DNA from: CALVGQ01 sp964370435
GTDB lineage: Bacteria > Bacillota_I > Bacilli_A > Erysipelotrichales > Erysipelotrichaceae
Assembly: GCA_964370435.1 (NCBI GenBank)
Contig: CAYJJG010000001.1
Coordinates: 198,977 to 262,976, forward strand
DNA: 64,000 nucleotides
Direction of reading: 5' to 3'
The position numbers were made by a program, and so were the translations under genes. Below the pieces are notes generated by a model. It had not been told where the DNA came from. It was given only the letters and a program-made list of their open reading frames with translations, and did no database searches. Positions 53,656 through 61,199 of the stretch are shown in pieces; position 1 is the stretch's first letter; the number at the start of each line of letters is the position of its first letter.

Positions 53656-53964
53656 TTAAAATAACCCTGGAAGTTTAACCCCTTGGGTAACTTCTGCCAT
53701 TTTTGTATCTCTTTCTTTTTTTGCTTCTTCGATAGCACTATTTAATGCGACAAGGATCATGTCTTGTAGCATATCTTTGCTGTCTTTAGAGAGTAATTCA
53801 TCTTCAATACTAATGCTTATTACTTCATAAGTTCCTTTAATTTCTACTTTAACAGCATCTCCGCCAGCACTACCTTGATATTCTTTTTCATTTAATTCTT
53901 TTTCTACTTTACCAACTGTTGCTTGCATTTGTTGTGCTTGCTTTAATAATCCTTGAATATTCAT
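53656..53964 (-). CDS. Nucleoid-associated protein YbaB/EbfC
   Basis: A 102-residue small DNA-binding dimer. The start MNIQGLLKQAQQMQ, the GGDAVKVEIKGTYEV strand and DMILVALNSAIEEA match the family. It sits between dnaX and recR, the normal location. Confidence 0.93.
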   Translation of the reverse strand: MNIQGLLKQAQQMQATVGKVEKELNEKEYQGSAGGDAVKVEIKGTYEVISISIEDELLSKDSKDMLQDMILVALNSAIEEAKKERDTKMAEVTQGVKLPGLF

Positions 53965-53965
53965 T

Positions 53966-55690
53966 TTAATCTTCCTCCACTATTTCAAAATCATTACCGA
54001 ATAAACTTTCCATAACCTCTGTATCTGTTTTAGCTACAGGTTCTTTTTCTATTTCTTCTACATTTGGTTTTTTTGCCTCTATTAATAAAGGTTCTGGTAG
54101 TTGATTAGTTTTCCTTCTATTTATAAATTCTTGTGTTGCCAAAACTATTTTTTCTTTTGTTGTAACAAATAACCTTTTATTAATAAATAATTCACTACAC
54201 ATAAATTGCTCTAATTCTTCAGTCTGCTCTCTAATCTCGTTTTCTAAGGCTTGATAATCTGTTGCTATCAGAATAAATAGCTCACCACTTACTGCGACAT
54301 TACCGCCCTTTAATAGATTAGCATATTTTGCACAATCCAAATCTCTACATTTACTTTCTACTATTTGCCAACATTCAATATCCTTTACTTTTTCTTGTTT
54401 GTTTGCTTGAACCATTAGTTGAAGTATAGTTTCAACACTAATTCCTTCTAATATGATATCTTCCTCTTTTTTTCCGCTATCCATCATCAAAGGTTCTTCT
54501 GTATTTTCAACATAAACTGGATTTATTGTTTCTTCTTGTTTACTTTCTTCTGATTTAACGTTTGTTTCCTTTTGTTTAAGTGTTACATTCACTTCTTTTG
54601 GTGTATGTCTAACATCGCTAAGTGCTATCATTTTTAATGAACCTACTTCAAAATAAGCATACACATTAGAAGTATTTCTATAAGAGTCCATAGTCTCCAT
54701 TAATATTTTAATCATTTCTAACTTAACTTCATTACTCAAAGTCGCTTCTAGCTTACCTAGCTGTTCATGGTCAAGCTTAACTAATAAACCTGAATCTTTT
54801 GTATAGTCATAAATAACTGCTTCTTTTAACAAATCAATTAAGTCAGCTGTAAGTCTTTTGATATCAATTCCTTTATCTTGCCAAGATGTTATTTCTTCAA
54901 CTACTTCTTTAATATTTTGATTTATAACATTGTTTATAAAAGCTATCTTTTCTGGCATTGTAGTAATACCATAAATCTCACTGATATGTCCTAGAGTAAT
55001 ATTGTTTTCTGCATAAGCAATACATTGTTCTAATATACTTAAAGCATCTCTAAGTCCGCCATCAGCTAGTGTAGCAATTAAAGATACCGCTTCTTTATCT
55101 GCTTGAATTTTTTCTTCTTTTAATATTTTTTCTAAGTGATCACCAATGTGTTTTGTTTCCACTTTATTAAAATCATAACGCTGGCATCTTGAAATAATGG
55201 TTGGAATAACTTTATGTGGTTCTGTTGTAGCTAAAATAAAGATAACATGTGAAGGTGGTTCCTCTAGTGTTTTTAACAATGCATTAAAGGCACCAGTAGA
55301 TAACATATGAACCTCATCAATAATATACACTTTGTATTTACATTCAATTGATGCATATTTTACTTTTTCTATTAATGATCTAATTTCATCAACACCATTA
55401 TTACTTGCTGCATCTATTTCAATGATATCAGTATGATTTCCTTTTTGTAATGATATACAGCTATTACATTGATTACATGGCGCCGAATCTGAAATCTCGC
55501 AATTAACTGCTTTCGCTAATATTTTGGCGACTGATGTTTTCCCAGTTCCTCTTGGTCCACAAAACAAATATGCGTGAGCTATTTTATTTTTTCTTACAGC
55601 ATTTTGAAGTGTCAGAATAATATGTTTTTGACCAACTACATCTTCAAAGGAGATTGGTCTATATGTTCTATATAGTGCTTTATACGTCAC
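53966..55690 (-). CDS. dnaX: DNA polymerase III subunits gamma/tau
   Basis: A 574-residue clamp-loader ATPase. Walker A GPRGTGKTSVAKIL, four-Cys zinc site (CEISDSAPCNQCNSC), Walker B IIDEVHMLS, ATTEPHKVI and SRCQRYDF are present. The C-terminal 200 residues are variable. Start is GTG with a perfect AAAGGAGG site. First gene of the dnaX-ybaB-recR-fhs operon. Confidence 0.97.
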   Translation of the reverse strand: MTYKALYRTYRPISFEDVVGQKHIILTLQNAVRKNKIAHAYLFCGPRGTGKTSVAKILAKAVNCEISDSAPCNQCNSCISLQKGNHTDIIEIDAASNNGVDEIRSLIEKVKYASIECKYKVYIIDEVHMLSTGAFNALLKTLEEPPSHVIFILATTEPHKVIPTIISRCQRYDFNKVETKHIGDHLEKILKEEKIQADKEAVSLIATLADGGLRDALSILEQCIAYAENNITLGHISEIYGITTMPEKIAFINNVINQNIKEVVEEITSWQDKGIDIKRLTADLIDLLKEAVIYDYTKDSGLLVKLDHEQLGKLEATLSNEVKLEMIKILMETMDSYRNTSNVYAYFEVGSLKMIALSDVRHTPKEVNVTLKQKETNVKSEESKQEETINPVYVENTEEPLMMDSGKKEEDIILEGISVETILQLMVQANKQEKVKDIECWQIVESKCRDLDCAKYANLLKGGNVAVSGELFILIATDYQALENEIREQTEELEQFMCSELFINKRLFVTTKEKIVLATQEFINRRKTNQLPEPLLIEAKKPNVEEIEKEPVAKTDTEVMESLFGNDFEIVEED

Positions 55691-55761
55691 TTTAATACCT
55701 CCTTTATGTTTAATTATTATATCAAAATTAATATAGAAATTATACAGTGTTATTGTTTAAA

Positions 55762-56223
55762 TTATTGTTTGGTTTTAGCTCTTTTTGTTTTAAAGAAATC
55801 TTTCAGTATCTTACTACATTCTTCTTGTAGTATTCCTTTTGTAATTATTGGATAGTGATTTAAGCCTTGAACTTCATTTAAATTAAAATTACTTCCATAG
55901 CTTCCCCCTTTTAAATCTTGTGCTCCGAAAATCACTCTTTTTATTCTTGATTGCATAATCGCGCCAGCACACATTGGACATGGCTCTAACGTGACATAAA
56001 GCTCACACCTTTCTAATCTCCATGAATTCATTTTTTTACAGGCTTTTTCTATACAAATTAACTCAGCATGTTTGGTAGATATTTGTTTGGTTTGCCTTTG
56101 ATTATATGCTCTAGCAATAATTTTGTTTTCATATACAATTACCGCACCTACTGGCACTTCATCATATTTTAAAGCCAACTTTGCTTGTTTTAGCGCTTCT
56201 TTCATAAATCTAATGTCTTGCAT
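55762..56223 (-). CDS. tadA: tRNA-specific adenosine deaminase
   Basis: A 153-residue zinc deaminase that converts A34 to inosine in tRNA-Arg. Catalytic HAE (STKHAELICI) and PCPMC (TLEPCPMCAGAI) are present, followed by FGAQDLKGGSYGS. It precedes dnaX by 71 bases. Confidence 0.95.
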   Translation of the reverse strand: MQDIRFMKEALKQAKLALKYDEVPVGAVIVYENKIIARAYNQRQTKQISTKHAELICIEKACKKMNSWRLERCELYVTLEPCPMCAGAIMQSRIKRVIFGAQDLKGGSYGSNFNLNEVQGLNHYPIITKGILQEECSKILKDFFKTKRAKTKQ

Positions 56224-56422
56224 AAATAACTCCTTCTTTTTTTATTTCTTGCTATAATTCATTGCATCTAAACCTTTAACAAATTAATCATTTATTACCA
56301 ATTTGATTTTTTAATATATACCAACTTGCTACCCTCTGGCAAGTTTTCAAATTATTAACTTTATCATCAGTCTTTTTTGTTATAATGTAATTATATAACA
56401 TTTATAAGAAAGAAGGTAAATT

Positions 56423-56791
56423 ATGAATTTTAAATTTGTTCACAATAGTATTAATGTTAGAGACTTGGATGTCTCTATTGCATTCTACAAAGAAGCTCTC
56501 AATTTAGAAATAAAAAAAGAAGTTACAGCTGAAGATGGTAGTTTTAAACTTGTGTTTTTAGGTAACGATAATTCACCACACTTACTAGAGCTTACATACC
56601 TAAAGGAATGGGATCGTCCATATGATTTAGGAGACAACGAAATGCATCTCGCTCTAGAGGTTGACGATTTTACAGGTGCTTTTGCTAGACATAAAGAAAT
56701 GGATTGTGTTTGTTTTGAAAATACCGCTATGGGAATTTATTTTATCAATGATCCTGATGGATATTGGGTTGAAATTATTCCTACAAGATAG
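56423..56791 (+). CDS. Glyoxalase I-type (VOC) lactoylglutathione lyase-like protein
   Basis: A 122-residue VOC-fold protein. Metal ligands fit glyoxalase I: His in FVHNSINVRD, Glu in LLELTYL, His in MHLALEV and Glu in YWVEIIPT. It probably detoxifies methylglyoxal with a low-molecular thiol; the thiol is not known. It is the only plus-strand gene between tadA and gyrA and has its own ribosome site (AGAAGG) and terminator. Confidence 0.85.
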   Translation: MNFKFVHNSINVRDLDVSIAFYKEALNLEIKKEVTAEDGSFKLVFLGNDNSPHLLELTYLKEWDRPYDLGDNEMHLALEVDDFTGAFARHKEMDCVCFENTAMGIYFINDPDGYWVEIIPTR

Positions 56792-56799
56792 ATTTCAAT

Positions 56800-56852
56800 A
56801 AAAGGCTTTATCTTGCGCATTCATGTTGTGCTTACTATGATAAGTCTTTTTT
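56800..56852 (+). terminator. Terminator of the glyoxalase gene
   Basis: AAAAGGCTTTATC can pair with GATAAGTCTTTT (one G-U pair, one bulge), followed by TTTTTT. An A/T-only tandem stretch continues to 56880. Confidence 0.6.
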
Positions 56853-56912
56853 ATTTGTTTTATTTATTTGTTTTATTTATCATTAAAATACAACTTTGTA
56901 AACAAATAAAAA

Positions 56913-56985
56913 GGTACACACAAATAGATTATCGTATGGCTGCTACGTTCCCGTCCTGACCAGATTAGAGTCTATTTGTTGTACC
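56913..56985 (-). ncRNA. ffs: Signal recognition particle RNA, short bacterial type
   Basis: On the minus strand the conserved helix 8 domain is present: GGTCAGGACGGGAACGTAGC and AGCC, with a GGAA tetraloop and the asymmetric loop for Ffh. The ends pair (GGTAC with GTACC, and AAATAGA with TCTATTT), closing a single hairpin of about 73 bases. There is no Alu domain, unlike the long Bacillus form. It binds Ffh for co-translational protein targeting. Upstream of tadA and dnaX, a common position. T-rich sequence follows on the minus strand. Confidence 0.92.
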
Positions 56986-56992
56986 GTTTATC

Positions 56993-57021
56993 ATTATATC
57001 TTATTTATATCTTTTGAACAA
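56993..57021 (-). promoter_or_regulatory. Promoter of the SRP RNA
   Basis: TTGTTC and a perfect TATAAT with 17 bases between on the minus strand. The first G of the RNA (56985) lies eight bases after the -10. Confidence 0.75.
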
Positions 57022-57055
57022 TAGTTATACTATCATTATTTATGGATAGATTAAT

Positions 57056-57071
57056 TGTTTCACGTGAAACA
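57056..57071. other. parS: parS site
   Basis: TGTTTCACGTGAAACA, a perfect match to the Bacillota parS consensus and part of a 22-bp perfect palindrome, in the short interval between serS and the SRP RNA promoter. It is the loading site for ParB, encoded at 40403-41266. Confidence 0.95.
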
Positions 57072-57077
57072 ATTTTA

Positions 57078-58361
57078 TTATTTTACTTCAATTTTATCTT
57101 TACCACCCATATATGGTCTTAGTTTTTCTGGGATATTGATACTTCCGTCTTCATTTAAATTGTTTTCTAAATAAGCAATCAACATTCTTGGTGGAGCAAC
57201 CACAGTGTTGTTTAAAGTGTGAGCAAAGTATTTCCCTTCCTTTGCATTAACACGAATTCCTAATCTTCTTGCTTGTGCATCTCCTAAATTAGAACAGCTT
57301 CCTACTTCGAAATACTTCTTCTGTCTTGGTGACCACGCTTCGACATCATAGCTCTTCACTTTTAAATCCGCTAAGTCTCCTGAGCAACATTCAATAGTTC
57401 GTACTGGTATATCAAGTGTTCTAAAAAATTCAACTGTATTTTTCCACATTTTATCAAACCACATTTTTGATTCTTCTGGTTTACAAACAACTACCATCTC
57501 TTGTTTTTCAAATTGATGGATACGATACACACCTCTTTCTTCTATTCCGTGTGCACCAACTTCTTTTCTAAAACATGGAGAATAGCTTGTTAGGGCTTGA
57601 GGTAATTCTTCCTCATTCAGTAATTCTCCTATAAATTTTCCAATCATTGAGTGTTCGCTTGTGCCAATCAAATACAAATCTTCACCCTCAATTTTATACA
57701 TCATATTTTCCATTTCTGCAAAGCTCATTACGCCTGTAACTACTTCACTACGAATCATGTATGGTGGTATATAGTATGTAAATCCTTGATCAATCATGAA
57801 ATCTCTTGCATATGATAATATTGCTGAATGCAATCTTGCGATATCACCTTTAAAATAATAGAATCCATTTCCACTAGTTTTTCTAGCACTATCTAAATCA
57901 ATACCATTTAGTTTTTCCATAATTTCAACATGATAAGGAACTTCAAAATTAGGTACAGCTGGTTCACCAAACAATTCAATTTCAACGTTTTCACTATCAT
58001 CTTTACCTAGCGGTACTATTTCATCAATGATATTTGGAAGAAGCATCATAATTTCCTTTATTTTAATTTGGAGATTTTCTTCTTTTACTTCAAGCTCTAC
58101 TAGTTCTTTTGCAATGTCGCTAACTTCTTGTTTTGCTAATTCTGCTTCTTCTTTTTTTCCTTGCCCCATCAAAACACCTATCTGTTTTGAAATCTGATTT
58201 CTTTTGGATCTTAATTCGTCACCTCTAGTTTTAGATGCTCTAAATTCAATATCCAATTGGATTACTTCGTCAACCTTTTCAAGTTTGTGGTCTTGAAATT
58301 TTCTTTTAATATTTTCTTTTACTACTTCTGGGTCTTTTCTTAATAAATTGATATCTAACAT
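57078..58361 (-). CDS. serS: Seryl-tRNA synthetase
   Basis: A 427-residue class II synthetase. The N-terminal coiled-coil arm that grips tRNA-Ser spans about residues 30-100. Motif 2 is FRKEVGAHGIEERGVYRIHQ and motif 3 NNTVVAPPRMLIAYLEN. The ATG at 58361 follows GGAGG by five bases; the longer frame from 58373 is not used. It is controlled by a T-box leader. Confidence 0.96.
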   Translation of the reverse strand: MLDINLLRKDPEVVKENIKRKFQDHKLEKVDEVIQLDIEFRASKTRGDELRSKRNQISKQIGVLMGQGKKEEAELAKQEVSDIAKELVELEVKEENLQIKIKEIMMLLPNIIDEIVPLGKDDSENVEIELFGEPAVPNFEVPYHVEIMEKLNGIDLDSARKTSGNGFYYFKGDIARLHSAILSYARDFMIDQGFTYYIPPYMIRSEVVTGVMSFAEMENMMYKIEGEDLYLIGTSEHSMIGKFIGELLNEEELPQALTSYSPCFRKEVGAHGIEERGVYRIHQFEKQEMVVVCKPEESKMWFDKMWKNTVEFFRTLDIPVRTIECCSGDLADLKVKSYDVEAWSPRQKKYFEVGSCSNLGDAQARRLGIRVNAKEGKYFAHTLNNTVVAPPRMLIAYLENNLNEDGSINIPEKLRPYMGGKDKIEVK

Positions 58362-58378
58362 ATTTTCCTCCATGAAAT

Positions 58379-58410
58379 AAAAAAAGGCATCTCCCTAAGG
58401 GACGATGCCT
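58379..58410 (-). terminator. T-box terminator of serS
   Basis: AGGCATC-TCCC and GGGA-GATGCCT form a strong stem followed by seven T on the minus strand. The upstream AAGGG and the CCCTT here are alternatives in the antiterminator. Confidence 0.93.
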
Positions 58411-58433
58411 CGTGTTGCCACCCTTTTTTAAAT

Positions 58434-58449
58434 TGTTTCACGTGAAACA
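58434..58449. other. parS: parS site inside the serS T-box leader
   Basis: TGTTTCACGTGAAACA, a perfect parS consensus, within a 24-bp perfect palindrome (58430-58453). It lies between the leader hairpins and the T-box/antiterminator, in DNA that is transcribed, so its RNA forms a 12-bp hairpin at the place of stem III. Confidence 0.95.
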
Positions 58450-58601
58450 ATTTACACTCATAACTATAACGGTGTCACCGAGAAGTTTTAACTTCCACTC
58501 CAAGATAGATTCATAGAAACTTAGTTGTGATTCACACCAACCATCACATCTCTTTAAATAAGTTGTTCTATTACTATTTCTTTTCATCGCTTTATAGCAT
58601 T

Positions 58602-58630
58602 ATTTAACCACTCTAAACATCTAAAGTCAA
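58602..58630 (-). promoter_or_regulatory. Promoter of the serS T-box transcript
   Basis: TTGACT and TTAAAT with 17 bases between on the minus strand, placed just before stem I. The -35 is good and the -10 moderate. Confidence 0.6.
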
Positions 58631-58635
58631 CTAAT

Positions 58636-58673
58636 ATAAAAATAAACATAATCTTATACAAGACTATGTTTAT
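58636..58673 (-). terminator. Terminator of gyrBA
   Basis: ATAAACATAGTCTT pairs with AAGATTATGTTTAT (one G-U pair) around GTAT, then a T-run, 15 bases past the gyrA stop on the minus strand. Confidence 0.88.
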
Positions 58674-58687
58674 CTTATTAAATAATT

Positions 58688-61186
58688 TTATTCTTTATTT
58701 TCAACAGAAATTTCTTCCTTGTTTGCTAAATCTTCAATATCCTCTAGTTCTTCTTGTTTATCAACTATAGCAACAGTAGACACTTTACTTCCTTCTGCCG
58801 GGGTAATAAGTTTAACTCCCTGGGTTGTTCTCTTGAAGACCGATACACCACTTAAGCTAATTCTTATTACTATACCGTCGTCTGTCATTATCATACAATC
58901 CTCTTCACCACTAACAGCTCGAAGTGCAACTAAACTTCCGTTTTTATCGGTGATATTAATTGTCTTAACACCCTTAGCTCCTCTTGAAGTTATACGGTAT
59001 TCATCCAATGAAGATTTCTTTCCATAACCTTTTTCAGTAACAACTAAAATATACTGACCTTCTTTATCGGTAGTCATCCCTATTGCTGTACTTCCATCAA
59101 CATTGAAGCCTCTAACTCCTGCTGCGTTTCTACCCATAACGCGAACATCATTTTCACTAAATCGGACAGCTTTCCCGTTAGATCCTGCAATAATAATTTG
59201 ATCAGATCCTGTTGTTTTCTTAACAGAAATCAACTCGTCATTCTCTCTCATTGATATTGCAATTTTTCCTGTTTGTCTTATATTGTGGAACTCTTGTACT
59301 GCGGTACGTTTAACAACCCCACCTTTAGTTGCGAAGAAGAAATATCCTTCTTCCTGTGATTCATCTCGTTTAACTGCAACCATTGCTTTAACCTTTTCTT
59401 CTTTTGCTAAATTTAATAAATTAACAACAGGAATTCCTTTTGAAACTCTTGATGACATTGGTACACGGTATCCTCTTATGCGATATACTTTTCCTAAATT
59501 AGTAAATAACATTAAATCATCATGAGTGCTCAATGTGATAAATTGTTCAATAATATCGTCATCATTCATCGACATTCCTTTAACACCTTTACCACCACGA
59601 TTTTGTGTTTTGTATGTATCCACTGTAATACGTTTAATATATCCATTAGTAGTTAAAGTAACAACTATATCCTCAACTGGAATTAAATCTTCATCCTCTA
59701 TATCTAAATCAGCTTCAGTTATTTCTGTTCTTCTCTTATCATTAAATCTAGACTTTATTTCTAATAAGTCTTTTTTAATAATTTCTACAACACGTTGATG
59801 ATTAGATAATATGTCATTATAATCTGCAATCTGTAACATTAATCCATCGTATTCATCTTCAATTTTTTGTCTTTCTAATCCAGTAAGTCTTCTAAATTGC
59901 ATATCTAGAATTGCTTTTGCTTGAATTTCTGAAAGATTAAATCTTGTCATCAATTCATTCAATGCCGTCGCTGGATCTTTTGAACTTCTAAGTAGAGCAA
60001 TAATTTCATCTAAGTTATCTAGAGCGATTTTTAGACCCTCTAATATGTGTACACGTTCTTCAGCTTTTCTTAAATCGAATCTTGTCTTTCTAGTAATTAC
60101 ATCTACTTGATGATCAATATAATAACTTAATACTTGTTTCACACCAAGTTGTTGAGGAACATTATTTACCAACACAATGGTATTCACACCAAAAGTCGTT
60201 TGCATGGATGTCATACGATATAATTGATTTAATATAACTTCTGCTTGAACATCACGACGTAATTCAATAACTATTTTTATTCCATTACGGTTAGATTCAT
60301 CTCTTAAATCTGTTATTCCATCAACTAATTTATCTCTAACCAAACTTGCGATTTTCTCAACTAAAATAGATTTATTTACTTGATAAGGAATTTCAGTAAC
60401 AATGATCTTCTTTTTACCGTTATCCATTTCTTCAATATCTACTTTTGAACGAATTACGATAGAACCTCGTCCAGTTTCGTAAGCTTGTTTAATGCCTGAT
60501 CTTCCTAGTATCAATGCACCTGTTGGTAAATCAGGACCATAAATATAATTATCCATTAACTCCATAACTGTTATATCTGGATTTTCCATTATAGCAATAG
60601 TTGCATCAATTGTTTCTCCAAGATTATGGGGAGGTACATTTGTTGCCATTCCTACTGCGATACCAGTAGTTCCATTTAATAATAAATTTGGAAAGCGCGC
60701 TGGCATTACTACTGGTTCTTGTTCTTCCCCATCATAATTATCCATCCAATCGACAGTATCTTTTTGAATATCTCTAACTAATTCCATTGAAAGTTTTGCC
60801 ATCTTTGCTTCAGTATAACGCATTGCCGCAGCACCATCTCCATCGATAGAACCAAAATTACCATGTCCATCAACTAGTGGATAGCGATAACTAAACTCTT
60901 GGGCCATACGCACCATGGCATCATAAACAGCAGTATCACCATGAGGATGATATTTACCTATTACATCCCCAACAATACGAGCTGACTTTTTATGAGGTTT
61001 ATCTGCAACAATACCTAAATCGTTCATTGCGTGTAAAATACGACGATGAACTGGTTTTAATCCATCTCTTACATCAGGTAATGCTCTTGAAACAATTACA
61101 GACATTGAATAATCTAAAAATGAAGTTCTAATTTCGTTAGAGATATTGGTTTGTTTTATTTTTCCATGATTATGATTTTCTGACAT
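58688..61186 (-). CDS. gyrA: DNA gyrase subunit A
   Basis: An 832-residue type II topoisomerase subunit. Catalytic Tyr124 in AAMRYTEAKM. The quinolone region reads YHPHGDTAVYDAMVRMAQ, with Thr at the place of E. coli Ser83 and Asp at that of Asp87; no classic resistance exchange can be claimed without a close relative. The C-terminal pinwheel has the GyrA box (QNRGGKGVKGM), so this is GyrA and not ParC. It starts 13 bases after gyrB. Confidence 0.97.
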   Translation of the reverse strand: MSENHNHGKIKQTNISNEIRTSFLDYSMSVIVSRALPDVRDGLKPVHRRILHAMNDLGIVADKPHKKSARIVGDVIGKYHPHGDTAVYDAMVRMAQEFSYRYPLVDGHGNFGSIDGDGAAAMRYTEAKMAKLSMELVRDIQKDTVDWMDNYDGEEQEPVVMPARFPNLLLNGTTGIAVGMATNVPPHNLGETIDATIAIMENPDITVMELMDNYIYGPDLPTGALILGRSGIKQAYETGRGSIVIRSKVDIEEMDNGKKKIIVTEIPYQVNKSILVEKIASLVRDKLVDGITDLRDESNRNGIKIVIELRRDVQAEVILNQLYRMTSMQTTFGVNTIVLVNNVPQQLGVKQVLSYYIDHQVDVITRKTRFDLRKAEERVHILEGLKIALDNLDEIIALLRSSKDPATALNELMTRFNLSEIQAKAILDMQFRRLTGLERQKIEDEYDGLMLQIADYNDILSNHQRVVEIIKKDLLEIKSRFNDKRRTEITEADLDIEDEDLIPVEDIVVTLTTNGYIKRITVDTYKTQNRGGKGVKGMSMNDDDIIEQFITLSTHDDLMLFTNLGKVYRIRGYRVPMSSRVSKGIPVVNLLNLAKEEKVKAMVAVKRDESQEEGYFFFATKGGVVKRTAVQEFHNIRQTGKIAISMRENDELISVKKTTGSDQIIIAGSNGKAVRFSENDVRVMGRNAAGVRGFNVDGSTAIGMTTDKEGQYILVVTEKGYGKKSSLDEYRITSRGAKGVKTINITDKNGSLVALRAVSGEEDCMIMTDDGIVIRISLSGVSVFKRTTQGVKLITPAEGSKVSTVAIVDKQEELEDIEDLANKEEISVENKE

Positions 61187-61199
61187 ATTAATATCTCCT

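Larger units (their letters stand above)
58379..58600 (-). promoter_or_regulatory. T-box riboswitch of serS
   Basis: Minus-strand leader. Stem I lies roughly at 58600-58495 (arm with AGCGATGAAAAG, GNTI-like loops, closing with GGAGTGG). A possible specifier codon TCT (Ser) is at 58507-58509 after GAA. Two small hairpins follow (GAAGTT/AACTTC and CGGTG/CACCG). The T-box AGGGTGGCAACACGAG is at 58409-58424; its TGGC pairs with the GCCA end of uncharged tRNA-Ser. Low Ser-tRNA thus favours the antiterminator and serS expression. The position normally taken by a further stem holds the parS palindrome. Confidence 0.92.

Noticed and set aside
56327..56349. AACTTGC/GCAAGTT hairpin between tadA and the glyoxalase gene as a terminator
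   Set aside because: Seven-bp stem with a 9-base loop located between two divergent genes, where no transcript needs to end; no T-run of note.
56846..56880. T/A tandem stretch as a designed repeat
   Set aside because: Simple A/T-rich sequence beyond a terminator; units are irregular.
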